From Candidatus Eisenbergiella pullistercoris (GTDB lineage: Bacteria; Bacillota; Clostridia; Lachnospirales; Lachnospiraceae), in assembly GCA_019115665.1 (NCBI GenBank), contig DXDD01000086.1, forward strand, positions 1-62,206: a stretch of DNA of 62,206 bases. Direction: 5' to 3'. Below the pieces are notes generated by a model that saw only the letters and a program-made list of their open reading frames with translations, did not search any database and was not told the origin of the DNA. Below, piece by piece: positions 42,269 through 51,258 of this stretch. Every line of letters starts with the position of its first letter. The first letter of the stretch is position 1. A program made the translations under genes and the position numbers.

Positions 42269-45010
42269 CTATCCCACCGTGCCGAAATATGCGTCGAACA
42301 CCCTCTTTGCGATGGGAACCGCGTAATCCCCGCCGGAGCCGATCCCTTCAATGATCACGGTGACCGCGATCTGCGGATCCTCCGCAGGCGCGAAGCCGGT
42401 AAACCAGGCGTGGGAATCGCTGGTGCTGTCGCTGTACTCCGCCGAGCCGGTCTTTCCCGCCGCAGTATAGGACAGTCCGGACAGCTTCGATGCGGTCCCC
42501 TCCTCCACCACGTCCCTCATCAGCTCCTGCAGGATCCCTGCCTCCTTTTCAGACATCAGACGGCCGTATTCCTTAGGCTCGTACCGCTTTATCACCGTGC
42601 CGTCCGGCTTTTCCACCCGGTCCATTTCAAAGGGGCGCATCAGCATGCCGTCGTTGGCAATGGCGGAGGTGAGCATGCACAGATGCAGAGGCGTCATCTG
42701 GGTTTTTCCCTGTCCGATCACCGTCTGGATCATGTCCTCGTCGCTGCTGTTCTCCTGAAGGCCGACGCCGCTTTCCGAACAGGCCAGATCCACCGGAAGC
42801 TCCTGATTGAACAGCAGCTCATCCAGAGTGGAAAGAAACTGCTTCCGGTCCAGACTCATGCCGATATTGGCGAAAGAGGAATTGCAGGACTCCGCAAAGG
42901 AATGCATGAAATCCAGCTGTCCGTGGCTGCTTCCGTGAAAGCAGCGGATGGTATTGTCCCCGTGGGTATAGCTTCCGCCGCAGGTATAGCTGTAATTCTG
43001 CCAGTCGTCCGGATGCTCTCTGATATATTCCAGAGCGGTCACGATCTTAAAGGTGGAGCCTGGCGGATACAGCCCCTGGGCGGCCCGGTTCAGAAGGACG
43101 GAGCTTCCCTCCGCATTCAGGCTCTCCCACTCCTGCGCGACCCGGTTCGGATCAAAATCCGGTCTGGACACCATGGCAAGGATCTTTCCCGTGGAGGGCT
43201 CCATGACCACGATCGCCCCTTCATAAAGGCCCATGGCCTGACCGGCCGCCTCCTGAAGGGCGGCATCCAGCGTGGAGACCAGGCTGTTGCCCGGATTTTT
43301 CACGCCTGCCGCGGCATTTTCCGCCTGCTTTGCCGCAGAGACGGAGGTATTGGACAGCTCGTAGTTGGCCAGGCTCTCCAGCCCCGTCTTTCCCCTCGTG
43401 GAATATCCCACGACATGGGAAAAAAGGCTCCCGTAAGGGTACCGGCGCAGCTCCTGCCCGTCCTCCGTCACCGTCTCCGCCAGGACCCTGCCGTCCGCCG
43501 AATAAATGGTCCCTCTGGTATTCTGTCTGGCCAGGACGCTCTGTCTGCTGTTATAGCTGTTGTTGAAAAGCGCCTCGGAATGAGAAGGCAGGTAAATGCA
43601 CAGATAGGCGGACATCGCCGCGAACAGGACGCCGAAGCATACCTGGCAGCCGGCAAGCTGCCTCCTCGTCCTGAGTTCCTCCCAATCCTCCCCGTCCTCC
43701 CCGCCGTCAGCTCTGCCGCGGCGCTTCAGCCACGCTCCCTGCACGGCGGAAAACAAAAGGATCGTGGTCATCACGCTGCTTCCGCCATAGCTGACCAGGG
43801 GCAGGGTCACACCGGTCAGAGGAATGAACCGGATCCCTCCTCCCACGGTCAGAAACACCTGAAAAATATACATGACGCCGAAGCCGGCCGCAAGCAGACG
43901 ATAAAAGCGGTCCTCCAGCGCGGCGGCAATCCGCAGAAACTGCAGAAAACAGCAGACGCAGACCGCCAGGAGGCTGACAGCGAACAGAAGCCCCAGCTCC
44001 TCCGTCAGCGCGGCAAAGATAAAATCCGTTTCCACATAGGGAATATCCTCCGGCGTCCCCTGTCCGATCCCAAGCCCGAACAGGCCGCCCCTGGAAAGGG
44101 CGAACAGGGACTGGGTGATCTGATAGCCCTGGCTGTCGATCACGCTCCACGGGTCGCGCCATGCCTGCACCCGGACCTGCACATGGGAAAACAGGCGAAA
44201 GGCGGCCAGGGCGGCCGCACAGCCTCCCGCCGCTCCGAGCGCCAGATAACGGTACTCTCCCACGGCAAAGAAAACCATCATGACAAAGACCAGGAAGAAA
44301 ATGAGCGCGCTTCCCAGATCCCTGGACAGAACGAGCACCAGAACATGCCCCGCCGCCGCAGCGGCGGCGATAATCAGCCTTTTCAGGGAAGCGTCCTCCC
44401 ACAGAAGCGCCGCGAGAAAAAAAACGAACAGCATCTTCACAAGCTCCGACGGCTGAAAGGTAATGCCGGCTATCGTATACGTGATTCTGGATCCGTGGGT
44501 CACCTGTCCCAGGATCAGAACGGCGAGCAGCGCCGCAAGCCCTGCTCCCGCGTACAGAAGCGACAGATTTTTAAGAAGCCTTCCCCATTTCTTCATCACC
44601 TGAGGGACCCACATGGACAGGATCAGCGAAACGGCCGCAATGATCAGCTGGCGGACCGCCTGCGAAAGGTTCATTCTTCCAAGGATCAGGAAGCCGGTTC
44701 CCATGAGAAAACACATGTGATTCAAAAGAGGCCGGTTCATCCGGGGATAGAGCATGAGAAAGAGCATCATCGAGGCGAACAGGACAATCTGGGAAAAGGC
44801 ATAGAAAAACAGCAGATCCGGATCCCCCGTTTTCAGGCACAGGGTCAGAAAGGCGGCAAACTGCCAGAGAAAAATACAGGCCGTCTGCGCCCTGTCCATC
44901 GTCCTTCCCGTCCTGCCGGCGGCAAAAAAGCGCCCTGCGGAAAGCGCGGCGTACAGAACCGCCAGAAGCGCCGTCACATATCTGGAATAAGCGAAGATAT
45001 ACTGCTCCAT
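42269..45010 (-). CDS. Fused SEDS polymerase and PBP transpeptidase (FtsW/RodA-PBP2-like)
   Basis: 913-aa protein joining two peptidoglycan-synthesis enzymes. Residues about 1-440 form a SEDS glycosyltransferase with about 10-12 helices and the loop GYQITQSLFALSRGG, GLGIGQGTPEDIPYVETDFIFAALTEELG holding the conserved Asp. After one more membrane segment, residues about 500-913 form a penicillin-binding transpeptidase: PPGSTFKIV (SxxK Ser), SCNSSFAN (SxN) and AAGKTGSAEY (KTG). Usually these are separate partner proteins. The stop lies close to the hairpin module; the start is 5 nt from the U32 gene stop, so the two are coupled. Confidence 0.9.
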   Translation of the reverse strand: MEQYIFAYSRYVTALLAVLYAALSAGRFFAAGRTGRTMDRAQTACIFLWQFAAFLTLCLKTGDPDLLFFYAFSQIVLFASMMLFLMLYPRMNRPLLNHMCFLMGTGFLILGRMNLSQAVRQLIIAAVSLILSMWVPQVMKKWGRLLKNLSLLYAGAGLAALLAVLILGQVTHGSRITYTIAGITFQPSELVKMLFVFFLAALLWEDASLKRLIIAAAAAAGHVLVLVLSRDLGSALIFFLVFVMMVFFAVGEYRYLALGAAGGCAAALAAFRLFSHVQVRVQAWRDPWSVIDSQGYQITQSLFALSRGGLFGLGIGQGTPEDIPYVETDFIFAALTEELGLLFAVSLLAVCVCCFLQFLRIAAALEDRFYRLLAAGFGVMYIFQVFLTVGGGIRFIPLTGVTLPLVSYGGSSVMTTILLFSAVQGAWLKRRGRADGGEDGEDWEELRTRRQLAGCQVCFGVLFAAMSAYLCIYLPSHSEALFNNSYNSRQSVLARQNTRGTIYSADGRVLAETVTEDGQELRRYPYGSLFSHVVGYSTRGKTGLESLANYELSNTSVSAAKQAENAAAGVKNPGNSLVSTLDAALQEAAGQAMGLYEGAIVVMEPSTGKILAMVSRPDFDPNRVAQEWESLNAEGSSVLLNRAAQGLYPPGSTFKIVTALEYIREHPDDWQNYSYTCGGSYTHGDNTIRCFHGSSHGQLDFMHSFAESCNSSFANIGMSLDRKQFLSTLDELLFNQELPVDLACSESGVGLQENSSDEDMIQTVIGQGKTQMTPLHLCMLTSAIANDGMLMRPFEMDRVEKPDGTVIKRYEPKEYGRLMSEKEAGILQELMRDVVEEGTASKLSGLSYTAAGKTGSAEYSDSTSDSHAWFTGFAPAEDPQIAVTVIIEGIGSGGDYAVPIAKRVFDAYFGTVG

Positions 45011-45015
45011 GCCCG

Positions 45016-47307
45016 TTACTGCGCTCCTTTCCTGTAATGCCCCGTGGTAAAATCATAGTCCGGCCGCACCTGGCTTCCGGACAGTCCTTCCGAAAACAGC
45101 CGCAGGATTTTTTCCGTCTCTCTTCCGCTTTCCTCCAGGAAATCCAGCCGCACAAGGGCCGCTCCGTTTTCCGCCATTTCTCCAAGAAACCCGTGCAGGG
45201 AAAGAGGCACGGAATTGTAAATCAGGTTATAGCAGAAGCGGCAGTCAGCGGCTGCGGGGAAGGCGGCCTGATAACGGTCGATCAGAAACATTTCCTCCCC
45301 AAAGTCTTCCCTCCCGTTTCTGCGCTTTGCCGCTTTTTCCTCCGGCCGCTCCTTCCGGCAGCCGCCTGTCGTCTTCCGGATGCAGTTGGCCGTCACCATC
45401 ATGGGGATCCTTCCGTAAACCAGGATCTCCTTTCTTCCCTTTTCCCCCGGCCCGGGAGAAGGAAGGGCACGGATATCCCTGCCGTTCAGCTCCAGCGGCG
45501 CGCAGTAGGTATCCATATCCTTCCTCCAGAATTCCCAGGTCTGGCGGTTCCAGATATAGATCCGGTGGTCGAAAGCCGTTTTTCCCTGCCAGCCGTTCCC
45601 GGAAAGCCAGGCAGGACCGGAAAGGGAAGCCGCCTGCGCGCCGGAAAACAGGCCGCTGCCAAGAAGCTCTCTCTCCCGCTCCATCTGCTTTTCCGTCTCC
45701 GCCCGGAGGATCACGGGAAGCGACAGGAAAAATTCCGGAGAAGCTCCCGCCTCCCCCGCCGCTTCCAGCCGCCTGCGCACCTGTGCGCCGACAATGGAAG
45801 CGGGCAGATAGATTCTGGAAACGCCGGCCTCCAGACAGGCTTCCAGCTGGGGAAGGGTATGTACAGAGGCTGACAGGCCGGGCCGGGCGGGCATACAGCC
45901 CGGCTGCGGCGGCCGCCGGGAGGGCTGTCCGCCGTTTCCTCCGGCAGCCTCTGCGCCGCTTCGTCCGGCGGCCCGTACGCCGTTTCCTCCGGCAGCCTCT
46001 GCGCCGCTTCGTCCGGCCCGGTATGCCGCGATCCGCTCCCCGCGGAGCTTTTCCAGCACGCCCCTTCTCAGTTCATTGATGCTCTTTACGGGAAGAAAAA
46101 CATCTCCTTTGATGGACACATCGATTTTCTCCGCCGCGAAGCCGCTTCCTCCCGTCCGTGAAAGCTGCTTTCTGATCTCTTCTTCGCTCATCGGGCGCTT
46201 CTGCGCCGGCTGCACCGTTTCCCCCTCCATGCGGACGGAGAACTCTCCGGCCCGGGCGGTCAGGCGGAACGGCTTTCCCGCCTGCAGCTCAGCGGAAAGG
46301 GTCACAGGCAGCTCCCTGTCCCTTTCCAGCAGCCGGCCGCGGATTTCTTCCAGAAGTCCGTCGTCGCAGCCCGCGTAGCCCGGCTGATCCAGAGTGACCA
46401 TATCCCGGCCGTTATGCTTTTTCAGATACCCGCTTCCCAGACCGGTCCGCACGTACAGCGAAGAAAGCAGCTTTCTGTCCTGCTGCGGCACGGGCGTTTT
46501 TTTCTCCGGGCATGCCAGATAAGCGTCGATCCTGCGGCGGTAGGCGTCCGTTACGCCCGCCACATATTCCGCCCGCTTCATCCTGCCTTCGATCTTGAAG
46601 GAATCGATCCCGGCGTCGATCAGCTCCGGGATCAGATCGATGGTGCACAGATCCTTCAGGCTCAGGGGATAGCAGGGTTTTCCGGTCCCGGCCTCCGTCC
46701 GGATGCGGTAGGGCTGCCGGCAGGGCTGGGCGCACCGGCCCCGGTTGCCGCTCCTTCCCCCCAGCATGCTGCTGAACAGGCACTGTCCTGAATAGCAGTA
46801 GCACATGGCCCCGTGGATGAAAACCTCCACCTCCATGCCGCTCTCCTTCTTCAGAAGCGCCGCTTCCTTCAGAGAAAGCTCCCTTGCGGGAACCACGCGG
46901 ACGACGCCGAGACGCTTACAGGCAAGCGCGCCCGCGGCGTCCGTAACCGTCATCTGTGTGCTGGCATGCAGGGGCAGCCCCGGGAAATTTTCTCCAAGCA
47001 CCGAAAGAGCCCCCACATCCTGTACGATCACCCCGTCAAGCCCCGCTTCATAAAAGGGAGCGATAAAGTCCGCGAGCCCGTCCAGCTCCTCCTGTCTCAT
47101 GAGCGTATTGACGGTCAGATAGATCTTTTTTCCGTAAAAATGCGCCTCATCCAGCGCGGAAAGCACCTCGCCGCGGCTGAAATTTCCGGCGTACGCCCGC
47201 GCCCCGTACCGCTGTCCGCCTATGTATACCGCATCCGCGCCGGCCTTCAGCGCCGCCTGAAAGCAGCCGTAATCCCCGGCGGGTGCAAGAAGCTCCGGTC
47301 TCTTCAT
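45016..47307 (-). CDS. U32-family peptidase with extra C-terminal domain (DUF3656-like)
   Basis: 763 aa. N-terminal LLAPAGDYGCFQAALKAGADAVYIGG and the U32 signature EVFIHGAMCYCYSGQCLFSS with GRCAQPCRQPYRI are clear. Characterised relatives (RlhA, TrhP) act in RNA hydroxylation with prephenate-linked chemistry rather than as proteases, so a role in rRNA or tRNA modification is likely. The middle region (about 430-470) has a Gly/Ala-rich 16-residue tandem repeat (RSGAEAAGGNG). The C-terminal part has further Cys (CRFCYNLIYNSVPLSLHGF). Start at 47307; a terminator separates it from zapA. Confidence 0.88.
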   Translation of the reverse strand: MKRPELLAPAGDYGCFQAALKAGADAVYIGGQRYGARAYAGNFSRGEVLSALDEAHFYGKKIYLTVNTLMRQEELDGLADFIAPFYEAGLDGVIVQDVGALSVLGENFPGLPLHASTQMTVTDAAGALACKRLGVVRVVPARELSLKEAALLKKESGMEVEVFIHGAMCYCYSGQCLFSSMLGGRSGNRGRCAQPCRQPYRIRTEAGTGKPCYPLSLKDLCTIDLIPELIDAGIDSFKIEGRMKRAEYVAGVTDAYRRRIDAYLACPEKKTPVPQQDRKLLSSLYVRTGLGSGYLKKHNGRDMVTLDQPGYAGCDDGLLEEIRGRLLERDRELPVTLSAELQAGKPFRLTARAGEFSVRMEGETVQPAQKRPMSEEEIRKQLSRTGGSGFAAEKIDVSIKGDVFLPVKSINELRRGVLEKLRGERIAAYRAGRSGAEAAGGNGVRAAGRSGAEAAGGNGGQPSRRPPQPGCMPARPGLSASVHTLPQLEACLEAGVSRIYLPASIVGAQVRRRLEAAGEAGASPEFFLSLPVILRAETEKQMERERELLGSGLFSGAQAASLSGPAWLSGNGWQGKTAFDHRIYIWNRQTWEFWRKDMDTYCAPLELNGRDIRALPSPGPGEKGRKEILVYGRIPMMVTANCIRKTTGGCRKERPEEKAAKRRNGREDFGEEMFLIDRYQAAFPAAADCRFCYNLIYNSVPLSLHGFLGEMAENGAALVRLDFLEESGRETEKILRLFSEGLSGSQVRPDYDFTTGHYRKGAQ
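45931..46017 (-). repeat. 48-bp in-frame tandem repeat in the U32 gene
   Basis: A 39-nt block starting GCCGTTTCCTCCGGCAG is repeated exactly at 45931-45969 and 45979-46017 with a period of 48 bp, i.e. 16 codons. Near identity points to a recent duplication or gene-conversion-like homogenisation. Confidence 0.85.
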
Positions 47308-47333
47308 TCTCAGTCCCCTTTTCCTTCCAAATG

Positions 47334-47359
47334 AAAAGGCTGTCCCTCAAAAGACAGCC
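47334..47359 (-). terminator. Terminator after zapA
   Basis: On the minus strand GGCTGTC (47359-47353) pairs with GACAGCC (47344-47338), followed by TTTT. It lies between zapA and the U32 gene. Confidence 0.7.
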
Positions 47360-47371
47360 CGTGTCAGTCTG

Positions 47372-47812
47372 TTATTCCTTTTTATTTCTTTCGTTCCTGT
47401 CCGTTCTTTCCTTCTTATCCGCCAGCTCGGTTTCCAGGCGGACGATCTTCCGGGAGCTGTCCTCCAGCTCCTTCCGGACGCTCTTTAAGGACTTCTCCGC
47501 GTTCTCCAGCTTCATCTGCGAGGCGACCAGCTCGTGCTTCAGATCGTAAAGCTCCTTTTCCTTCGCCTGAAGCTCCTCCTCCAGAACGGCGAGCTGCTTC
47601 CTCGCCTTGAAATAATCATCCGCGATATTCAGCTGCATCAGGATATTCTGGCGGGCGGGAGGCTGCCTTGTAAAGCCGTCCAGCCTGTTATACTCCGCCA
47701 GCTTGTTATTGAGGTAGGAGGCCACACGCTGCAGATATTCCTCGCTTTCGTACCCGCTCAGCGTGAAAACCTTTCCTCCGATGATCACTTCCGTATCTGT
47801 CTTAACAGCCAT
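47372..47812 (-). CDS. zapA: Cell-division protein ZapA with long coiled coil
   Basis: 146-aa protein that bundles FtsZ protofilaments in the family. The N-terminal ZapA fold contains TEVIIGGKVFTLSGYESEEYLQRVASYLNNKL, then a helix DDYFKARKQLAVLEEELQ; the C-terminal half is a long charged coiled coil ending in Lys/Glu-rich sequence, longer than in E. coli. It sits between ruvB and the U32 gene, a common clostridial order. AGGAGAGC lies before the ATG at 47812. Confidence 0.88.
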   Translation of the reverse strand: MAVKTDTEVIIGGKVFTLSGYESEEYLQRVASYLNNKLAEYNRLDGFTRQPPARQNILMQLNIADDYFKARKQLAVLEEELQAKEKELYDLKHELVASQMKLENAEKSLKSVRKELEDSSRKIVRLETELADKKERTDRNERNKKE

Positions 47813-47856
47813 GCTGCTCTCCTTTGTACCTTACGGCGTCCCGTTACACGGAAATA

Positions 47857-48864
47857 TTATACACCAGCGGACTGCGGGAATTCAAGCCCCAAATGCCGGT
47901 AAGCCGTCTCCGTCACCACGCGTCCGCGCGGCGTGCGGTTGATGAAGCCGTTCTGCAGAAGATAGGGCTCATATACGTCCTCAATGGTGCCCGCGTCCTC
48001 GCCGATGGCGGCGGCAAGCGTATCCAGCCCCACCGGTCCTCCGTTAAATTTGCAGATCATGGTGTCCAGCATATTCCTGTCCACCCGGTCCAGTCCCATC
48101 CGGTCCACATCCAGAAGATCCAGAGCCGTCTGCGCCACCTCCAGGCTGATCGCCCCGTCAAAGCGCACCTGGGCAAAATCCCTCACTCTCTTCAGCAGAC
48201 GGTTGGCGATTCTCGGAGTTCCTCTGCTCCTTCTGGCAAGCTCCTTCGCGCCTCCCGCATCTATGGAAACGCCCAGGACCGCGGCGGAATGGATAATGAT
48301 CCGGGAAAGCTCCTCCACCGTATAGAATTCCAGCCGGTGGATCACGCCGAAGCGGTCCCTGAGCGGCGCGGTCAGAAGACCGGCGCGGGTCGTGGCTCCC
48401 ACCAGCGTGAAATGGGGAAGCTCCAGCCGGATGGACCGGGCGGAGGACCCTTTTCCGATCATGATATCGATGGCATAATCCTCCATGGCCGGATAAAGCA
48501 CCTCCTCCACCTGCCGGTTCAGGCGATGGATCTCATCCACAAACAGAAGATCCCCTTCCTGCAGGTTATTGAGGATCGCCGCCATCTCGCCCGGCTTCTC
48601 AATCGCCGGCCCGCTCGTCACCCTCATGTGGACGCCCATTTCATTTGCGATGATGCCCGCAAGCGTGGTCTTTCCCAGGCCGGGAGGCCCGTAAAGAAGC
48701 ACATGATCCAGCGCGTCTCCCCGGCGCTTTGCCGCTTCGATATAAACCCGGAGATTTTCCTTCGCCTTTTTCTGCCCGATATAATCGTCCAGCGTCTGCG
48801 GACGCAGGGTGCTCTCTATTCTGATGTCCTCTTCCGTTACGCTCGTCTCTATGACCCTTGCCAT
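47857..48864 (-). CDS. ruvB: Holliday junction branch-migration ATPase RuvB
   Basis: 335-aa AAA+ motor acting with RuvA in recombination. Walker [16 protein letters not shown], Walker [14 protein letters not shown], sensor region [20 protein letters not shown] and the C-terminal winged helix ([22 protein letters not shown], here [11 protein letters not shown]) are complete. ATG 48864 has GGAGAC 6 nt upstream; ATG 48876 lies on top of its potential site, so 48864 is preferred. It is 16 nt from ruvA. Confidence 0.97.
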   Translation of the reverse strand: MARVIETSVTEEDIRIESTLRPQTLDDYIGQKKAKENLRVYIEAAKRRGDALDHVLLYGPPGLGKTTLAGIIANEMGVHMRVTSGPAIEKPGEMAAILNNLQEGDLLFVDEIHRLNRQVEEVLYPAMEDYAIDIMIGKGSSARSIRLELPHFTLVGATTRAGLLTAPLRDRFGVIHRLEFYTVEELSRIIIHSAAVLGVSIDAGGAKELARRSRGTPRIANRLLKRVRDFAQVRFDGAISLEVAQTALDLLDVDRMGLDRVDRNMLDTMICKFNGGPVGLDTLAAAIGEDAGTIEDVYEPYLLQNGFINRTPRGRVVTETAYRHLGLEFPQSAGV

Positions 48865-48880
48865 ACCAGTCTCCATTCCT

Positions 48881-49486
48881 TCAGAACAGATGCTTCAGGG
48901 CAGCCTTGAGAAGCTCCTCCACATCCATCTCGTCCCCATGCTCCACCTTCCTGACAGCCTGCGCCGCTTCCGCGGCGGAATAGCCCAGCGCGGCAAGCGC
49001 CTCCGCCGCCTCCCGTCTGGCGTCGGTCAGGCCGGAGGTCCCGGCGGCATAAGCCTCGCTTTCTCCGGAAACAAAGGTGTCCTCCATGGAGATCTTATCC
49101 TTCAGCTCCAGAATCAGTCTCTGGGCGGTCTTAGGCCCCACTCCGGGCGCCCTCGCGATCGCCTTCGCGTCCTGCGTCAGCACGGCAAGCCGCACGTCGT
49201 CCGCGCTCAGCACGGAAAGGATGGCCAGCCCTCCCTTAGGGCCGATGCCGCTCACCGTGATCAGGAGGCGGAACATGTCCAGCTCATCCTGGCTGAGAAA
49301 GCCGTAAAGCTGAAAGGCATCCTCTCTCACACAGGTATAGGTATATATTTTCACTTCCCCGCCCACAGGCGGCAGAAGGGATGGCAGACTCGCCGGAATT
49401 TTCACATTGAAGCCGATCTGTCCCACCTCAAGCACCAGATTGTCCTCCGTCACGCCGGCGACCCGTCCGATCAGATATGCAAACAT
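48881..49486 (-). CDS. ruvA: Holliday junction-binding protein RuvA
   Basis: 201-aa protein that binds the four-way junction and loads RuvB. OB domain ([21 protein letters not shown]), HhH motifs ([40 protein letters not shown]) and the C-terminal RuvB-contact domain ([22 protein letters not shown]) are present. ATG 49486 follows GGAGGAAAATCC. It is the first gene of the ruvAB pair. Confidence 0.96.
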   Translation of the reverse strand: MFAYLIGRVAGVTEDNLVLEVGQIGFNVKIPASLPSLLPPVGGEVKIYTYTCVREDAFQLYGFLSQDELDMFRLLITVSGIGPKGGLAILSVLSADDVRLAVLTQDAKAIARAPGVGPKTAQRLILELKDKISMEDTFVSGESEAYAAGTSGLTDARREAAEALAALGYSAAEAAQAVRKVEHGDEMDVEELLKAALKHLF

Positions 49487-49544
49487 GGATTTTCCTCCGT
49501 TTTTTTCGTTCCATGGAACTGCCCCGGCCGCCCGGGTTCTGCCG

Positions 49545-50087
49545 TCAGAGCCTTCCTTCTGCCCTGCCGGAGCCGTTTCCCCGGCCGCCCTTCGCTCCGC
49601 CGAGGGAGGCAAGCACCCCGCGGCAGACCAGGCCGATGCAGAAGCCTGTCAGGCAGCCGCAGAAAAGGAGCGGTGGAATATAGTACAGGATCTGCGCCGT
49701 TTCCGTGACCAGCGCCGCCACCATAAGCTGGGCCGCATTGTGCGCGATCCCGCCCGCGCAGCTCATTCCGGTCACGGAGAAACGGGGATTTTTCTTCACA
49801 GCCGCCATCACCAGAAAGCTGAGAAGCGCCCCCGCAAGGCTGTAAAGCAGGGAGGACAGACTGCCGAACAGAAAAGCGGCCAGGCAGACCCTGGCTGCGT
49901 TGACGGAAAGCGCCTCCCTGCTTCCGAACAGGCAGAGCGTCAGAAGGACCGCCAGATTGGGAAGCCCCAGCTTCATCCCCGGCACGCCGAAGGGCAGAGG
50001 AACCAGCGTCTCCACATATCCAAGGATCAGAGCCAAAGCAAGCAGAAGGCCAAGCCGCGCCGTCCGCATCGTATGATCCCGTCCCAT
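49545..50087 (-). CDS. Gx transporter family membrane protein (HepI-like)
   Basis: 180-aa protein with about five membrane helices. The motif LVPLPFGVPGMKLGLPNLAVL belongs to the Gx transporter family (pfam heptaprenyl diphosphate synthase component I). Members are thought to be ECF-like or prenyl-related transporters; the substrate is not known. ATG 50087 has GGAGG 5 nt upstream; GTG 50090 is an alternative. It follows a NusG-II protein, a partner often seen beside it in Clostridia. Confidence 0.85.
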   Translation of the reverse strand: MGRDHTMRTARLGLLLALALILGYVETLVPLPFGVPGMKLGLPNLAVLLTLCLFGSREALSVNAARVCLAAFLFGSLSSLLYSLAGALLSFLVMAAVKKNPRFSVTGMSCAGGIAHNAAQLMVAALVTETAQILYYIPPLLFCGCLTGFCIGLVCRGVLASLGGAKGGRGNGSGRAEGRL

Positions 50088-50103
50088 CACATCCTCCCTT
50101 CCG

Positions 50104-50496
50104 CTATCCCGCCATCCCGTCCACGGCGTCTTCTTCCCCTGCTCCCGCTATGACGACCGCCAGCTCGTGAGGCAGGCAGAGGATGCTCTCTCCCGCCCGG
50201 CTGATCCTGCCCTGCCGGATACAGAGCCCGTCCGGACAGTCCGCCTCCTCGATCCATGCCTCGCCGTCCCGGATGACCAGCAGATTCTCCCCCTTTTCCG
50301 TATGAAGCGGGATCTGTCTGTCCTCATGCAGGGAATACTCGCCCGTCAGTCTTCCGTCATAAAGGATCCGCACCCGTTCTCCCCCTCTGCCGAAAAGCGC
50401 CAAAAGCAGGGCAAAAAGAACTGCTGCGCCGCAGGAAACGGCCAGCAGAAGCAGATCCGCTTTTGTCATTATAGCACGGTCGAACATATGTTTCAA
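50104..50496 (-). CDS. NusG domain II-containing protein
   Basis: About 130 aa. One membrane helix (LLLLAVSCGAAVLFALLLALFG) precedes an extracytoplasmic NusG_II domain (RVRILYDGRLTGEYSL, DCPDGLCIRQGRISRAGESILCLPHEL) with conserved Cys. The domain is found in redox-related and Rnf-linked proteins; the exact role is unknown. The start is uncertain: TTG 50496 has GGAGG 9 nt upstream, ATG 50469 gives the usual family length, and ATG 50517 overlaps the upstream stop (ATGA). Confidence 0.78.
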   Translation of the reverse strand: MKHMFDRAIMTKADLLLLAVSCGAAVLFALLLALFGRGGERVRILYDGRLTGEYSLHEDRQIPLHTEKGENLLVIRDGEAWIEEADCPDGLCIRQGRISRAGESILCLPHELAVVIAGAGEEDAVDGMAG

Positions 50497-50513
50497 GAAG
50501 CATTTCCTCCGGA

Positions 50514-51254
50514 TCATAGTTCCGCAAGAGCGCGGTAATGAGCCTCCTTCTCCGGGTCCTTCAGGGCCGCGCAGGCCGCGGCACAGTTTTTCCAGAAAAG
50601 ACGCGTCCCTTCGGACGCCCCGGAAAGCGCGGCGCTCTTCTGCGCGCCCTTCTCATAAAAGGCAAGCGCCGCTTCATAGTCCCCTCTGCGCCACGCGCTC
50701 TCTCCAAGGCCGGAAAGCGCCGTCAGCTCATATACAGCCTCCTGGCCGTCGGAAGCTTCGTCTTTGCAGGCGTTCCCGGCCTGACCTCTTTTTTCAAACA
50801 GCTCCTCCGCCCGCTGAAGGAGGGCTTCTCCCTCTCCGTCCGCAAGCAGCAGCACGCCCTGCCTGGTCAGCGCTTCGGCCAGAAGCCCGTCCGCCTTCTT
50901 TCTCTCCAGAATGTGTACCGCGCGGGCATAGCAGCCCGCCGCCTCACGCGTCCCTCCGGCGCCTTCCCAGGCCGCCCCCGTGCTCATCAGCACCAGCGCG
51001 AAATGCTCCGAATCCTCCAGATTCAGCTCCTCCATCAGAAGGAGAATATCCTCTGATATGGCGAACGCCTTTTCATACTGCCCGCTCTGCCTGTAAAAGG
51101 TAAGAAGCTCGTTGCCGGCCGCCACGTAGATCCCGTGCTGTTCCGCATTCTTCGCCTCTTCCATACGCGCCTGCAGATACGTCTCGATCTCTTCCCACCG
51201 CTCTTCTGCGATCAGACCGTTTAATTCCTCATAAATTTCTTCCATTGCTTTCAT
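50514..51254 (-). CDS. TPR-repeat protein
   Basis: 246 aa, entirely helical by appearance, with TPR-like pairs (YEKAFAISEDILLLMEELN, REAAGCYARAVHILERK, GDYEAALAFYEKGAQKS). A cytosolic interaction protein with no assignable pathway. ATG 51254 (KAMEEIYEELNGLI) has AGAGGA 8 nt upstream. It starts 4 nt beyond the stop of the coiled-coil gene and overlaps the possible start of the NusG-II gene, so these form one operon. Confidence 0.7.
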   Translation of the reverse strand: MKAMEEIYEELNGLIAEERWEEIETYLQARMEEAKNAEQHGIYVAAGNELLTFYRQSGQYEKAFAISEDILLLMEELNLEDSEHFALVLMSTGAAWEGAGGTREAAGCYARAVHILERKKADGLLAEALTRQGVLLLADGEGEALLQRAEELFEKRGQAGNACKDEASDGQEAVYELTALSGLGESAWRRGDYEAALAFYEKGAQKSAALSGASEGTRLFWKNCAAACAALKDPEKEAHYRALAEL

Positions 51255-51258
51255 CGCT

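Noticed and set aside
42410-45037. Plus-strand ORF of 875 codons opposite the SEDS-PBP gene
   Set aside because: The opposite frame has all PBP and SEDS motifs; this one is His/Gln/Arg-rich without domains.
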